Shown: positions 17,775 to 25,761 of the stretch, piece after piece
How the letters are laid out: every line of letters starts with the position of its first letter
Position numbering within the stretch: the stretch's first letter is position 1
Assembly: GCF_004354015.1 (NCBI RefSeq)
Contig: NZ_SMRU01000010.1
Location: forward strand, 1 to 64,000
Length of the DNA stretch: 64,000 nucleotides
Direction: 5' to 3'
Source: Arthrobacter terricola
Lineage (GTDB): Bacteria > Actinomycetota > Actinomycetes > Actinomycetales > Micrococcaceae
The notes under the pieces: model-generated
Told to the model about the DNA's origin: nothing
Seen by the model: the letters and a program-made list of their open reading frames with translations, nothing else
Databases searched by the model: none
Translations under genes and position numbers: made by a program

Positions 17775-18136
17775 TTGGTTTTTCGGGGCTGTTTGCGCCG
17801 GACTCACGGCATTCCACGCGGCTTCCGGGCGCCTGCTCCCGGGCCTGTGCAGGGGTTGTCACTTGCCTCTTCACTTACTTCTTCACTTACTTCTTCACGG
17901 GGGCGGATTTGTATCCGCTGTTACCGTCCTGTGATCTGACTGTGTAAGCTGGTCACGCAAGAGTACGTTCCGGCTGGCTACTACTGGGGAGTTGAAGCGC
18001 AGCCGATTCCCGCAACAGCTCTGTCCCGACACACCCATCGGCCGTGTTCGACGATGCGGCATTTTTACCTGCCCTTCGTCGGATCCACAGCCACGGTCTC
18101 GTTGCCTATGTCCCCAACAGATATGTCATCCAAAAT
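17775..18136. other. Gene-free divergent region between regulator 1 and secreted protein
   Basis: No coding sequence is seen. It holds a 12-bp direct repeat (CTTCACTTACTT at 17869-17880 and 17881-17892, plus half a copy to 17898) and, at 17941-17956, TGTG-N8-TCAC, which partly fits a Crp/GlxR-type site. The promoter for the gene at 18137 should lie here but cannot be pinned down. Confidence 0.4.
17869..17898 (+). repeat. 12-bp tandem repeat, 2.5 copies
   Basis: CTTCACTTACTT twice in a row followed by CTTCAC, in non-coding sequence upstream of the secreted-protein gene. Confidence 0.8.
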
Positions 18137-19210
18137 ATGAAACACCTGTTCACAGCACTCATAGCCGTGTGCCTGCTGGCCTTCGGCGGAATCGCTACAA
18201 TTTCCGCCGTCCAGTCGTCCCACAAGTCGTCCGCGCGAGATGGCGGCAGTTCTTCGAGCTGGCGTTCGAGCCCTTCACCTTCGGCTTCCTCCACCCCGAA
18301 GGTCACTCCCAAACCAACCCAGTCGCCGACGCAGCCCCAGGCCGCGCCCACGACGCCGGCCAGCACCCCCGTGGCAGCAGCGCCGGCCCCGGCTCCCGCG
18401 GTAACCGCTGCCGCTACGCCGACCGCCGCACCCTTGCCGGTCACCGGGAACTACCCGCTGCACACCAACATCGTGAGCACCACCTTCTGGGTGGGCGAAA
18501 TCTTCAACGCGAACCTCTCGGATGGTTCGCAAGTGTGCTCCACCTACAACGGCCAGTGGGCCATGCAGCACACGGGCATCAACCTCGGAACCACACCGTC
18601 CAGCGCGAGTGGTTGCCCGGGCAGTCCCTACGGCGGTTGCGACGGCGTGAGTTCCGGCTCCGGCTCGAACTTCAAATGCGCAACTGAACAGCGCGTAGCG
18701 AGCAACGGATACTTCCCGCTGCACCAGCCCAAGCCCCTGCAGAACCCGTTCTACCTCGACCTGCCCTACGACGACGTCAACGACAGCGTTGCCTTCGCCG
18801 AGCGCTGCAATGTCATTCCGTGGGCTGCAGCGGACAACGCCGCCACGGGCGTCAACCATTGTGCCGACTCGAACTACAGCTACATGAAGAACGCCTGGGT
18901 CCAGATCACCGGACCCAACGGCAACGTTTGCTACGGACAGGTCGAAGACGCCGGCCCGTCGAGCGGTTCGCTGTACCACGATTCCGCTTACGTGTTCGGT
19001 GCGAATAACGCCCGTCCCGTCAACAAGCAGTTCTCGGGCGATCCCAGCCAGGGCGCAGGCATGGACGTTTCCCCGGCGCTGAACGGCTGCCTCGGATTCG
19101 CATCCCTGGACGGCGACACCGACCACGTTTCGTGGCGGTTCGTGGACCGTGCCAGCGTGCCGGCCGGCCCGTGGTTGACCGTTGTCACCACTGCTGGAGT
19201 CACGAACTAG
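18137..19210 (+). CDS. Secreted protein with C-terminal double-psi-barrel-like domain (357 aa)
   Basis: ATG at 18137 gives a signal peptide (MKHLFTALIAVCLLAFGG); no strong ribosome binding site is seen and an upstream TTG at 18044 is possible. A Ser/Pro/Thr/Ala-rich linker (residues about 35-105) precedes a conserved domain: TTFWVGEIFNAN, NPFYLDLPYDDVND, CYGQVEDAGP, YVFGANNARP, and GAGMDVSPALNGCLGF followed by VSWRFVDR. The last part resembles the second half of barwin/expansin/RlpA-type double-psi beta barrels (Asp-Val-Ser-Pro-Ala, then V-x-W-x-F-V), which often bind or cleave polysaccharide; that is inference. A paralogue is at 23804-24577. Confidence 0.7.
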   Translation: MKHLFTALIAVCLLAFGGIATISAVQSSHKSSARDGGSSSSWRSSPSPSASSTPKVTPKPTQSPTQPQAAPTTPASTPVAAAPAPAPAVTAAATPTAAPLPVTGNYPLHTNIVSTTFWVGEIFNANLSDGSQVCSTYNGQWAMQHTGINLGTTPSSASGCPGSPYGGCDGVSSGSGSNFKCATEQRVASNGYFPLHQPKPLQNPFYLDLPYDDVNDSVAFAERCNVIPWAAADNAATGVNHCADSNYSYMKNAWVQITGPNGNVCYGQVEDAGPSSGSLYHDSAYVFGANNARPVNKQFSGDPSQGAGMDVSPALNGCLGFASLDGDTDHVSWRFVDRASVPAGPWLTVVTTAGVTN

Positions 19211-19215
19211 CATTG

Positions 19216-19256
19216 AACGTCCATGCCCCGGCCTTCCCGGCCGGGGCATGGACGTT
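19216..19256. terminator. Strong bidirectional terminator
   Basis: Perfect 18-bp stem (19216-19233 with 19239-19256), 5-base loop, followed by TTT on the plus strand; sits between the convergent secreted-protein and glycosyltransferase genes. Confidence 0.9.
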
Positions 19257-19289
19257 TTGCTTTCTAAAGGCGTCCGATGAACCGCCATG

Positions 19290-20714
19290 CTAGCCGATCC
19301 GCGCCGCGGATGAGCGGGCGGCTGATGGTTGGGCGCTTGGTACTTTGGCTTGGCTGCCTTTGGCCGGGCCGGCTTCACCGACCCGCTGCTGGATCCGGCG
19401 CACAGGGCTCACCCAAACGCCGGAGGAACTCGCCGAAAATGCCCTCGGCAACACCTGCAGGCAAATCATGGCATCCAGGATCCGCATGAACGGAAACAGC
19501 GGCGCCATGAGCAAGAACCGCGGATTGCGCATCGAAATCGCCGCGACCACAGTCAACAGCAAGTCCGGCAGGAAGACTCCGATCAGGACATCCTGTGGGC
19601 GGAGCACGCCGGACAACACGTAGAAGCCTTCCCAACGGTTGCCGAAGATCGAGACTTCGGCTGCGGCGACCGTCGACAAAAGCAAGGCCGGCACCAGGAG
19701 CACGAAGAAGATGCAACTGGCCACAAGCTCGATGATGTAGAGAGTCAGGACAAACCAGAACTTGCCGAAATGCATCCGATGCCGCCGCACAGTTTGCCAG
19801 AAGCCAAGGATCCACCGCCGCACCTGCTTGACGTAGTCCTTCAAGGTGTCCGGATCCTGGGTGTAGGCCACAGCGGCGGCCGGATGGAACGCAATCCGGC
19901 CCAGCTTCTTCGCATGTATTTCGAACGTCATGTTGAAGTCTTCGATCACGAGCCCCGGTGCCAGGACCTCGATCTCTGCGAGCGCGTTGGTCCTGTACAT
20001 GCTGGCGAATCCGGGGACGATCGAGACCACGTTGGCTCCGCGTGCCGCTTGGCCGTACTTGAGCATCAACTGCACCACGATGTACAGGCGTTCCCGGTAC
20101 GCCACCAGGAAGCGTCCGATTTTTGTCGGAGACTGGGGGGTCATGATCGATTTCGCGCGTCCCGCGACGGCTACCACCGTGGGGTCGGAGAACAACTGCA
20201 GTCCGGTCTCCAGGTAGTCCGGCGTCGGCCTGGTATCTGCGTCCAACAGCATGACCACTTTGAAGCGCTTGCACAGGCCGAAGTGCGCGATTCCCGCCGC
20301 GAGCGCCCCCGCCTTCCCCCGGTTGGGTTCGAGTTCGAGGACTTTCACCCCGGCTGTCCTCGCGATCGCGGCAGTGTTGTCAGTGGACATGTCCGAGACA
20401 ACATGGATGTTGCGTCGCGGCACCAGTGCAGAGGCCGAGAGGATTGTCTCGTTGATGACAAGTTCTTCGTTGTGGGCCGCTATCAGGACCGCAACATTCA
20501 CGGGGTAGAGCCGGACTCCCTTGGAGCGGTGGCGGGCCGGCTTGTGTCGCCGGCTCACGGCCGGGCGACCTGTCAAGGACCCGATCCATTCGCGGAACCG
20601 GGCGCGGATTTCCTCGACCCGCCACGAGTTCTCCGCGGCCAGGCGGATAAGCCCGGCGCAGGACCAGAAGATTGTGCTGACTCCCAGCACCAGGATTATT
20701 GAAAGAAGTATCAC
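19290..20714 (-). CDS. Processive family-2 glycosyltransferase, PgaC/hyaluronan-synthase-like (474 aa)
   Basis: A membrane polysaccharide synthase. GTG at 20714 overlaps the deacetylase-like gene's stop (GTGA) and starts directly with a membrane helix (VILLSIILVLGVSTIFW). Family-2 motifs in order: VAVLIAAHNEE, LLDADTRP near residue 156, VIEDFNM near 256 (catalytic Asp) and QVRRW near 298, the Q-x-x-R-W mark of processive synthases. Three or four C-terminal membrane helices follow, consistent with combined synthesis and export. Similar enzymes make poly-N-acetylglucosamine or hyaluronan; a neighbouring deacetylase-like gene favours a GlcNAc-type polymer, but the product is not determined. Confidence 0.88.
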   Translation of the reverse strand: MILLSIILVLGVSTIFWSCAGLIRLAAENSWRVEEIRARFREWIGSLTGRPAVSRRHKPARHRSKGVRLYPVNVAVLIAAHNEELVINETILSASALVPRRNIHVVSDMSTDNTAAIARTAGVKVLELEPNRGKAGALAAGIAHFGLCKRFKVVMLLDADTRPTPDYLETGLQLFSDPTVVAVAGRAKSIMTPQSPTKIGRFLVAYRERLYIVVQLMLKYGQAARGANVVSIVPGFASMYRTNALAEIEVLAPGLVIEDFNMTFEIHAKKLGRIAFHPAAAVAYTQDPDTLKDYVKQVRRWILGFWQTVRRHRMHFGKFWFVLTLYIIELVASCIFFVLLVPALLLSTVAAAEVSIFGNRWEGFYVLSGVLRPQDVLIGVFLPDLLLTVVAAISMRNPRFLLMAPLFPFMRILDAMICLQVLPRAFSASSSGVWVSPVRRIQQRVGEAGPAKGSQAKVPSAQPSAARSSAARIG

Positions 20715-22117
20715 GGTGCCGGAGCTCCCGCTGCGTCGTACATTGCGTAGTCGTCGGTTGCCAGCTGGCCGTCGCTGAAAAGGTTCAGACCGAAGCTGAT
20801 GGCTTCCGCGCCTGCCGGAACGGGCGGGGTTTGCCACACGGCTTGTTGGTAACCGGTGTTGGCCGGGAACCAGGAACTTGCCGTCCAGTAGACCCAGGTG
20901 CCCTGCTTGGTGCGGTAGTAGACCTCGAATTGCGTCTTCGCCGTGGATTGGTACCACGCCCGGAGTGAGTAGCTATGGTTTTCCTGGACACTCGGGGCGC
21001 ATGCCCCCAAATCGAGCACAGGGAGCAACTTTGCGTCCCCGGATGAATAATCCGAAACATCCAGGCGTCGGGCGACGTTGCCGCTGTGGCCGGGATTCAA
21101 GGTACTGAGGATTGCCGTGTTCGAGCCGTAGGAAGCAACCTGCCAGCACTGCGGCAAGCCGTACTTACCGGGCGTCTCCAAGCCTGGATTGCGCAGTGCG
21201 TTCTGCCCGGGAGCGGCGGGCGCAGCCACCGGACCGTTGACTACGGGCTTCGCGACGCCGCCGATCACGTCATGGACGGTCCGGACCCCCATGGTCCCTT
21301 GCTCCGACCTGGCCGCGAGCCACGTCGCGAACTGTTCGAACAACGCCGGACTGATGGAGCGCGGACTACCGCTCGTGTCGATGTCGTAGAAAGTCAACTG
21401 CAACCATCCGCCGGCTTGTTCGGCTTGTTCGACTGTTGCTTCAAGGTCCGCGAGCGTCCAGCTCGAGCCGACCTCCGACGTCGCGCGCGTCCGGAACGGG
21501 TCCGTCGGACGGACCGTCTCCGCTGCGGCGCAACTGGGGCAGTCAACGGGCGTGTGTATTTCGTTGAGTCCCCGGGCGCTGTTGTAGCCGCAAGCCGCCA
21601 CAAGGTTCTCCGTCTGCGGGGTCGACGCGGCGAAGGGGTACGAGAAAGAGGTGACCTTGAATCCCCAGTCGGTGAGGGTCGCCCGGTCGTTGCAGATCTG
21701 CCTGGACGCCTCATCGGTTTCCACCGCGGTCACATCCGCCAAGGTGACCGTGTGGCCGCCGATTTCGTTTTGGTCCGCGGCCAGCGTGTGGAGGTTGTCC
21801 ACGGTCATGTAGTCCGGGGAGCCAATGAAGCCCGAGTTGATGAAGAAGGTGCCCCGAAGACCATTGGCCTTGAGGATGCCGGCTGCCACCATTTGGCTTG
21901 CCCGGCCGGAATCGAAAGTGAGGCTGACCGAGGACAAGGGGGCGGGTTTCGCCGTGGGAGTGGCTTGGGGCTCGCCGAGCGGTGTCCCGTTTCCGTTCAA
22001 GAGCGATGTGCCGCCGGTGAAGAGGACCAGCGCGGCCACCCACGAAACGGCCCACAGGCCCGCGCGTTTCCGGGGTGCGCGCACGGGACCATCTACGTAG
22101 TCCCCTCGGGAACTCAT
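20711..22117 (-). CDS. Secreted polysaccharide deacetylase-like protein with altered active site (468 aa)
   Basis: One N-terminal membrane segment (residues about 21-38), a NodB-type deacetylase domain (about 60-265) and a C-terminal beta domain that looks carbohydrate-binding (NPGLETPGKYGLPQCW, VYYRTKQGTWVYW). The fold motifs are clear (VSLTFDSG, GTFFINSGFIG, IGGHTVTL), but two of the usual metal ligands are missing: the second Asp of TFDD is Ser70, and the second His of H-T-x-x-H is Leu126, leaving Asp69 and His122. It may bind polymer without deacetylating it, or use another metal arrangement. It is translated between a small ORF and the glycosyltransferase. Confidence 0.85.
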   Translation of the reverse strand: MSSRGDYVDGPVRAPRKRAGLWAVSWVAALVLFTGGTSLLNGNGTPLGEPQATPTAKPAPLSSVSLTFDSGRASQMVAAGILKANGLRGTFFINSGFIGSPDYMTVDNLHTLAADQNEIGGHTVTLADVTAVETDEASRQICNDRATLTDWGFKVTSFSYPFAASTPQTENLVAACGYNSARGLNEIHTPVDCPSCAAAETVRPTDPFRTRATSEVGSSWTLADLEATVEQAEQAGGWLQLTFYDIDTSGSPRSISPALFEQFATWLAARSEQGTMGVRTVHDVIGGVAKPVVNGPVAAPAAPGQNALRNPGLETPGKYGLPQCWQVASYGSNTAILSTLNPGHSGNVARRLDVSDYSSGDAKLLPVLDLGACAPSVQENHSYSLRAWYQSTAKTQFEVYYRTKQGTWVYWTASSWFPANTGYQQAVWQTPPVPAGAEAISFGLNLFSDGQLATDDYAMYDAAGAPAP

Positions 22118-22305
22118 CGTGGGTCTCCGCTGCCGCGCGCGTCCTTGAAGGGGCCGGTGGCGACTGGGGGAAGCCTCGGTCTCAAAGGCTTATTCACCAC
22201 CGGCCCCCGCTCAAGGGCCCTCTTTGTGAGGGCAAGCTGCCGTACGGCAGCCTCGTCAATCGGCGATTGGCCTGCTACCGCTCGGACCAGAGCGTTCAAT
22301 TCCAT
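22114..22305 (-). CDS. Small ORF ahead of the deacetylase-like gene (63 aa)
   Basis: ATG at 22305; its stop TGA overlaps the next gene's ATG (ATGA), the usual sign of translational coupling. The product starts MELNALVRAVAGQSP, has no membrane segment and matches no family I recognise. Codon third positions are mostly G/C. The same stretch also forms strong hairpins (22150-22207), so it could be partly or wholly a structured leader instead of a protein gene. Confidence 0.5.
   Translation of the reverse strand: MELNALVRAVAGQSPIDEAAVRQLALTKRALERGPVVNKPLRPRLPPVATGPFKDARGSGDPR
22150..22207 (-). other. Long stable hairpin just before the deacetylase-like gene
   Basis: Perfect 11-bp stem GGGGCCGGTGG (22207-22197) with 22160-22150 on the minus strand, enclosing a second hairpin AAGCCT...AGGCTT whose loop contains TGAGACC. 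A similar GCCTT-TGAGACC-AGGGC segment lies in the leader of the dehydrogenase operon (27200-27217). No T-run follows. Confidence 0.5.
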
Positions 22306-22353
22306 TGTGAGACCTGCTCTCCCCCGCTGCCCTCAACCAACTGACACCACTAG

Positions 22354-22393
22354 GTTATGAATTCACCAATCGGCGGACACGAGTGGTGCCTAC
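22354..22393 (-). promoter_or_regulatory. Shared promoter element, copy B (deacetylase/glycosyltransferase operon)
   Basis: Minus strand GTAG-GCA-CCACTC (22393-22381), 21 bases, then CATAAC (22359-22354). The plus-strand form GAGTGG-N3-CTACCCGTCTTT (22381-22401) is identical outside the N3 to 27425-27445. The small ORF starts 49 bases beyond the -10-like hexamer. The divergent GH18-like gene begins at 22495. Confidence 0.65.
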
Positions 22394-22494
22394 CCGTCTT
22401 TATACTCAAACGTGACCCGCGGGCGGCTCCCCTACTCGTTCCGGGCCGGGCCGTGATCAAATGGTGAGTCAGGGTAGTAAGGGGTTATCCGAGG

Positions 22495-23661
22495 ATGGCG
22501 GAGAGCGTGTCCAAGAACGAGGAAATTGGCACGTCCGTTGCCGCTGAGGAAAACGGGGCCCGTGTCCGCCCGTCTCCGCGTCCCAGGGAGGGTCGCCGCG
22601 GGTTCGCGGTCATGGCGCGGTCCGGAATCGCCGCAGTTTTGGTGGCGCTGGCGATTGGCGGGTTCCTTGTGTGGCGAAGCGTGAGCGACGCGACGGCGGT
22701 GCCGGCGCCGTGGTTCGGCGGCTACGTCGATGTCACGGTGGTCCCCCAGTACCCGTTCGACACCCCTGTGGACGCGAGCGCCAAGAACGTCATGCTCGCC
22801 TTCGTCGTTGCACAGGCGGGACAGTCCTGCACCCCGAGCTGGGGAAGCACCTATGGCCTTGATGCCGCGAAGACCTCGCTGAACCTCGATGAACGCGTCG
22901 CGCGCCTCCGGTCCAATTGGGGTTCGATCGCCGTGTCCTTCGGCGGCTCGGTCAACAGCGAACTCGCAGATTCCTGCCAGGACACGGTTGCCTTGGAGAA
23001 GGCCTACAAGGCCGTCCTGGATCGCTACAACCCGGCGACCATCGACTTCGACATCGAAGGCGCGAACCTCAGTGACCCCGCCGCGTGGCAGCGCCGGGCC
23101 ACGGTCATCGCGGCCCTTCAAAAAGAACGGGCCAACGCGGGGAAACCCTTGGCCGTCTGGCTGACGCTTCCGGTAACGCCGCAAGGATTGACCGACGCCG
23201 GAACATCCGGCGTCGACGAGATGCTCGCTGCCGGCGTACAACTGTCAGGCGTCAACATCATGACCATGAACTACGGTTCGAGCAGGAGCCCGTCCCAGAG
23301 CATGCTCGACGCTTCCCTGTCCGCCGCCCAGTCGACACATGAGCAACTCAGCATCATTTACCAACGGGCGGGGATGCCCCTCGAGAGCGACCAAGTCTGG
23401 AAGAAGATGGGGCTGACCCCCATGATCGGCCGGAACGACCTCCCCGATGAAGTGTTCGACATCGACGCCGCCCGGGGGTTGAACGCCTTCGCGCACAGCA
23501 AGGGCATCACCCGGGTTTCCATGTGGTCCCTCAACCGGGACACCTCGTGCCCGGCGGACTCGTCCGACGATTCCGCCAGCCACATTTGCAGCGGCATCGA
23601 CCAAGGAGGCCAGCGCTTCTCGGATATCCTGGGCGCGGGTTTCCAAGGCAAGCTGCCTTGA
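22495..23661 (+). CDS. Membrane-anchored GH18-like glycoside hydrolase (388 aa)
   Basis: ATG at 22495 (GTG at 22504 possible). A basic, Pro/Arg-rich cytoplasmic start precedes one membrane helix (SGIAAVLVALAIGGFLVW), then an extracytoplasmic TIM-barrel domain of the chitinase GH18 type: WFGGYVDVT, VMLAFVVAQ, IAVSFGG, and IDFDIEG at 183-189 with the D-x-D-x-E core (Asp184, Asp186, catalytic Glu188), then VNIMTMNYG. Family members cleave beta-1,4-GlcNAc chains; some lie in polysaccharide clusters and trim the product. It is divergent from the deacetylase/glycosyltransferase operon. Confidence 0.85.
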   Translation: MAESVSKNEEIGTSVAAEENGARVRPSPRPREGRRGFAVMARSGIAAVLVALAIGGFLVWRSVSDATAVPAPWFGGYVDVTVVPQYPFDTPVDASAKNVMLAFVVAQAGQSCTPSWGSTYGLDAAKTSLNLDERVARLRSNWGSIAVSFGGSVNSELADSCQDTVALEKAYKAVLDRYNPATIDFDIEGANLSDPAAWQRRATVIAALQKERANAGKPLAVWLTLPVTPQGLTDAGTSGVDEMLAAGVQLSGVNIMTMNYGSSRSPSQSMLDASLSAAQSTHEQLSIIYQRAGMPLESDQVWKKMGLTPMIGRNDLPDEVFDIDAARGLNAFAHSKGITRVSMWSLNRDTSCPADSSDDSASHICSGIDQGGQRFSDILGAGFQGKLP

Positions 23662-23673
23662 GTTGAAGGCTTC

Positions 23674-23778
23674 CTAGGCCAGGCCGGGGCGTTCCGTCCG
23701 GTCCCGGTCCTTCTCTTGGGCGGGGCGGGCAAGATGACGGCCGTTGCCGCGCCGGAACAGCCTCTTGAGCCAATGCAT
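23674..23778 (-). CDS. Small basic ORF (34 aa), hypothetical
   Basis: ATG at 23778 follows GGAGG at a spacing of 5, one of the best ribosome binding sites in the block; stop TAG at 23674. It is 25 bases downstream of the secreted lipoprotein gene on the same strand. The product (begins MHWLKRLFRRGNGRH) is Arg/Lys-rich, hydrophilic after an amphipathic start, and unlike any family I recognise. It may be a real microprotein; an accidental ORF of this size remains possible. Confidence 0.5.
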   Translation of the reverse strand: MHWLKRLFRRGNGRHLARPAQEKDRDRTERPGLA

Positions 23779-23803
23779 GGATGCCTCCAGTTGCTATCGG
23801 GTT

Positions 23804-24577
23804 CTACTGAACTTGGCTTGTTGTGACGATGTTCAGCCACGGACCGGCGGGAACGTTGGCCCGTGTTACGAATTGCCAGTCGACTTTGTCCGACTCGCCG
23901 TTGAGGTCGGAGAAGCCCAGGCAGCCGTTGAGCGCCGGTGAGACGTCCATGCCGGCCCCGTTGAATTTCTTGTTGGCGGGCCGCGCGTCGTTGGAACCGA
24001 ACACGTAGTCCTTGTCGTGGTACTGCCCGGGCCCGGCATCTTCGATCTGGCCGTAGCATTCATGGCCGTCCTTGCGGATCCGCACCCACTGGTTCTTCAT
24101 GTAGCTGAAGTTCGTGTTTTGGGCATTTCCGGCAAAGCCGGGATCGTTCGCCCAGGGAATCACCGATGCCCTCTCGGCGAAAGCGGTCGGATCGTTGACG
24201 TCGTCGAAAGGCAGGTCGAGGTAGAACGGGTTCTGCTTGGGTGTCATGCTCGTCGGAGCGTAGCCCTTGGCTTGCGACCTCGCCTCGGTCTGGCATGTTT
24301 TGTCGACCATGACTCCGTCACAGCCTCCGTAGTTTTGCATCCATTGGGAATCGTAGGTGGACATCACTTGGCTTCCGTCCGCGGCATTGGGATCGAAGAT
24401 CTCGCCCACCCAGAAGGTGGTGGCCACGATTCCGGTGTGCCAGGGATATTGACCGCTCTGCGTGGGGCTCGGTTTGGGGCTCGGTCCGCCACACGCCGCG
24501 GTAAGCAACGTCAGTGCCACAAGGCCGGACACTACGCCGCGGCCGTGGCGTCTCCGCCCAGATACTGTGTGCTTCAC
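23804..24577 (-). CDS. Secreted lipoprotein-like paralogue with double-psi-barrel-like domain (257 aa)
   Basis: GTG at 24577 follows GAGGAG at good spacing. The signal peptide ends LTLLTAACGG, an imperfect lipobox, so a lipid-anchored form is likely. The mature protein repeats the signature of the gene at 18137: TTFWVGEIFDPN, NPFYLDLPFDDVND, CYGQIEDAGP, YVFGSNDARP, GAGMDVSPALNGCLGF and a closing VDWQFVTR...VPAGPWL, without the long linker and with fewer cysteines. Barrel-fold similarity to RlpA/expansin is inference; a role in polysaccharide or wall handling is plausible from context. Confidence 0.72.
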   Translation of the reverse strand: MKHTVSGRRRHGRGVVSGLVALTLLTAACGGPSPKPSPTQSGQYPWHTGIVATTFWVGEIFDPNAADGSQVMSTYDSQWMQNYGGCDGVMVDKTCQTEARSQAKGYAPTSMTPKQNPFYLDLPFDDVNDPTAFAERASVIPWANDPGFAGNAQNTNFSYMKNQWVRIRKDGHECYGQIEDAGPGQYHDKDYVFGSNDARPANKKFNGAGMDVSPALNGCLGFSDLNGESDKVDWQFVTRANVPAGPWLNIVTTSQVQ

Positions 24578-24725
24578 AATCTGCTCCTCGGCGTGTTGTG
24601 GACCGTCCGCGAGACAACCCGTTCCGCGAGACACGGGAACAGGCGGCCGGTGAGCGGATAATCCGCCATGATTCCGGCCACCTGTCCCTATTGATGAGCC
24701 AGCCTGGGGCCGGCCTGCGCGTTGT

Positions 24726-25730
24726 TCAAGACGCCAGGGTGATCTTCCAACCCGCGGGGTCAAGGACCTTCGCCGGCTTGTAGTCGTTGGCGACGTTCAT
24801 GATGATTTGGTCCAGCGTGGTCTTCGGGTCGAATCCCACCAGTCCGTAGGCTTTGCTGTTGTCCGGAACGCGGCGCCGCATGTCCTCGTATCCTTCGGAG
24901 TATGCCTGCTCGTACGGCACCAAAATGATGGGGCTGTCGCTTCCCACGAGTTCCACGATCCGCTTGGCCAGCGTCAGGATGGAAATCTCGTAGCTGCCGC
25001 CGAGGTTGAAGGCTTGTCCGTAGGCAAGGGGTTCTTCGGAAATCCGGGTGATGGCCGGAACGATGTCGCCGACGTAGGAGAAGCACCGGGTCTGGTGGCC
25101 GTCTCCATAGACCGTCAGGGGCTCTCCTGCGATCGCTTGGCGGACAAGCCGGGGAACCACCATGCCGTAGCGTCCCGTCTGCCGCGGACCCACCGTGTTG
25201 AAGAGCCGCACAATGGCCACGGGAAGGCCGAACTGCCGCCAGTACGCGTGCGCGAATGCTTCGTCGATGCCCTTCGCCGCCGCATAAGTCCACCTCGACT
25301 TCAGCGCGGATCCCAGGATGCGGTCTGCCTCTTCCGAGAGGCTGTCCGAGGTGTTCTTGCCGTAAACCTCGCTCGTGGACGCCAGGAGGAGGCTCGCACC
25401 CGACTCGAGGACCGAATCCAGGACCACTTCGGTGCCGTGGATGTTCGTGCGTAGGCTCTCCAGCGGGTGGTCGACGATCAAATTGACGCCGACCGCGGCT
25501 GCCAAATGGAAGACCCTGTCGGCACCGGCCACAACCTTGTCCACTGCGTCGCGGTCAAGGATGCTGCCCTCGACGAAGTGGAAGTTCCTGTGGCCGATGA
25601 CCCCTTTGAGGTTCTCGAGGCGACCAGTAGACAAATTGTCCAAGACTGCGACTTCATTCCCGGCCGCCAAGAGGTGCTCGACAAGGTGGCTTCCAATGAA
25701 CCCGGCACCGCCGGTTATTGCTGTTTTCAT
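24726..25730 (-). CDS. NAD-dependent nucleotide-sugar epimerase/dehydratase (334 aa)
   Basis: Extended short-chain dehydrogenase acting on UDP-sugars. Rossmann motif GGAGFIGSH at the N-terminus, catalytic STSEVYG and YAAAKG (Tyr-x-x-x-Lys), followed by RLFNTVGPRQTGRYGMVVPR and a sugar-binding GDGHQTRCFSYVGDIV. The pattern lies between UDP-glucose 4-epimerase and UDP-glucuronate decarboxylase; the GPRQTGRYGMVVPR segment is common in the latter group. With the dehydrogenase 31 bases upstream it probably supplies modified sugars for the polysaccharide. The exact substrate cannot be read from sequence. Confidence 0.85.
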   Translation of the reverse strand: MKTAITGGAGFIGSHLVEHLLAAGNEVAVLDNLSTGRLENLKGVIGHRNFHFVEGSILDRDAVDKVVAGADRVFHLAAAVGVNLIVDHPLESLRTNIHGTEVVLDSVLESGASLLLASTSEVYGKNTSDSLSEEADRILGSALKSRWTYAAAKGIDEAFAHAYWRQFGLPVAIVRLFNTVGPRQTGRYGMVVPRLVRQAIAGEPLTVYGDGHQTRCFSYVGDIVPAITRISEEPLAYGQAFNLGGSYEISILTLAKRIVELVGSDSPIILVPYEQAYSEGYEDMRRRVPDNSKAYGLVGFDPKTTLDQIIMNVANDYKPAKVLDPAGWKITLAS

Positions 25731-25761
25731 TACTCCTGCTTCCGTCGGAAATCCGGGGGAT

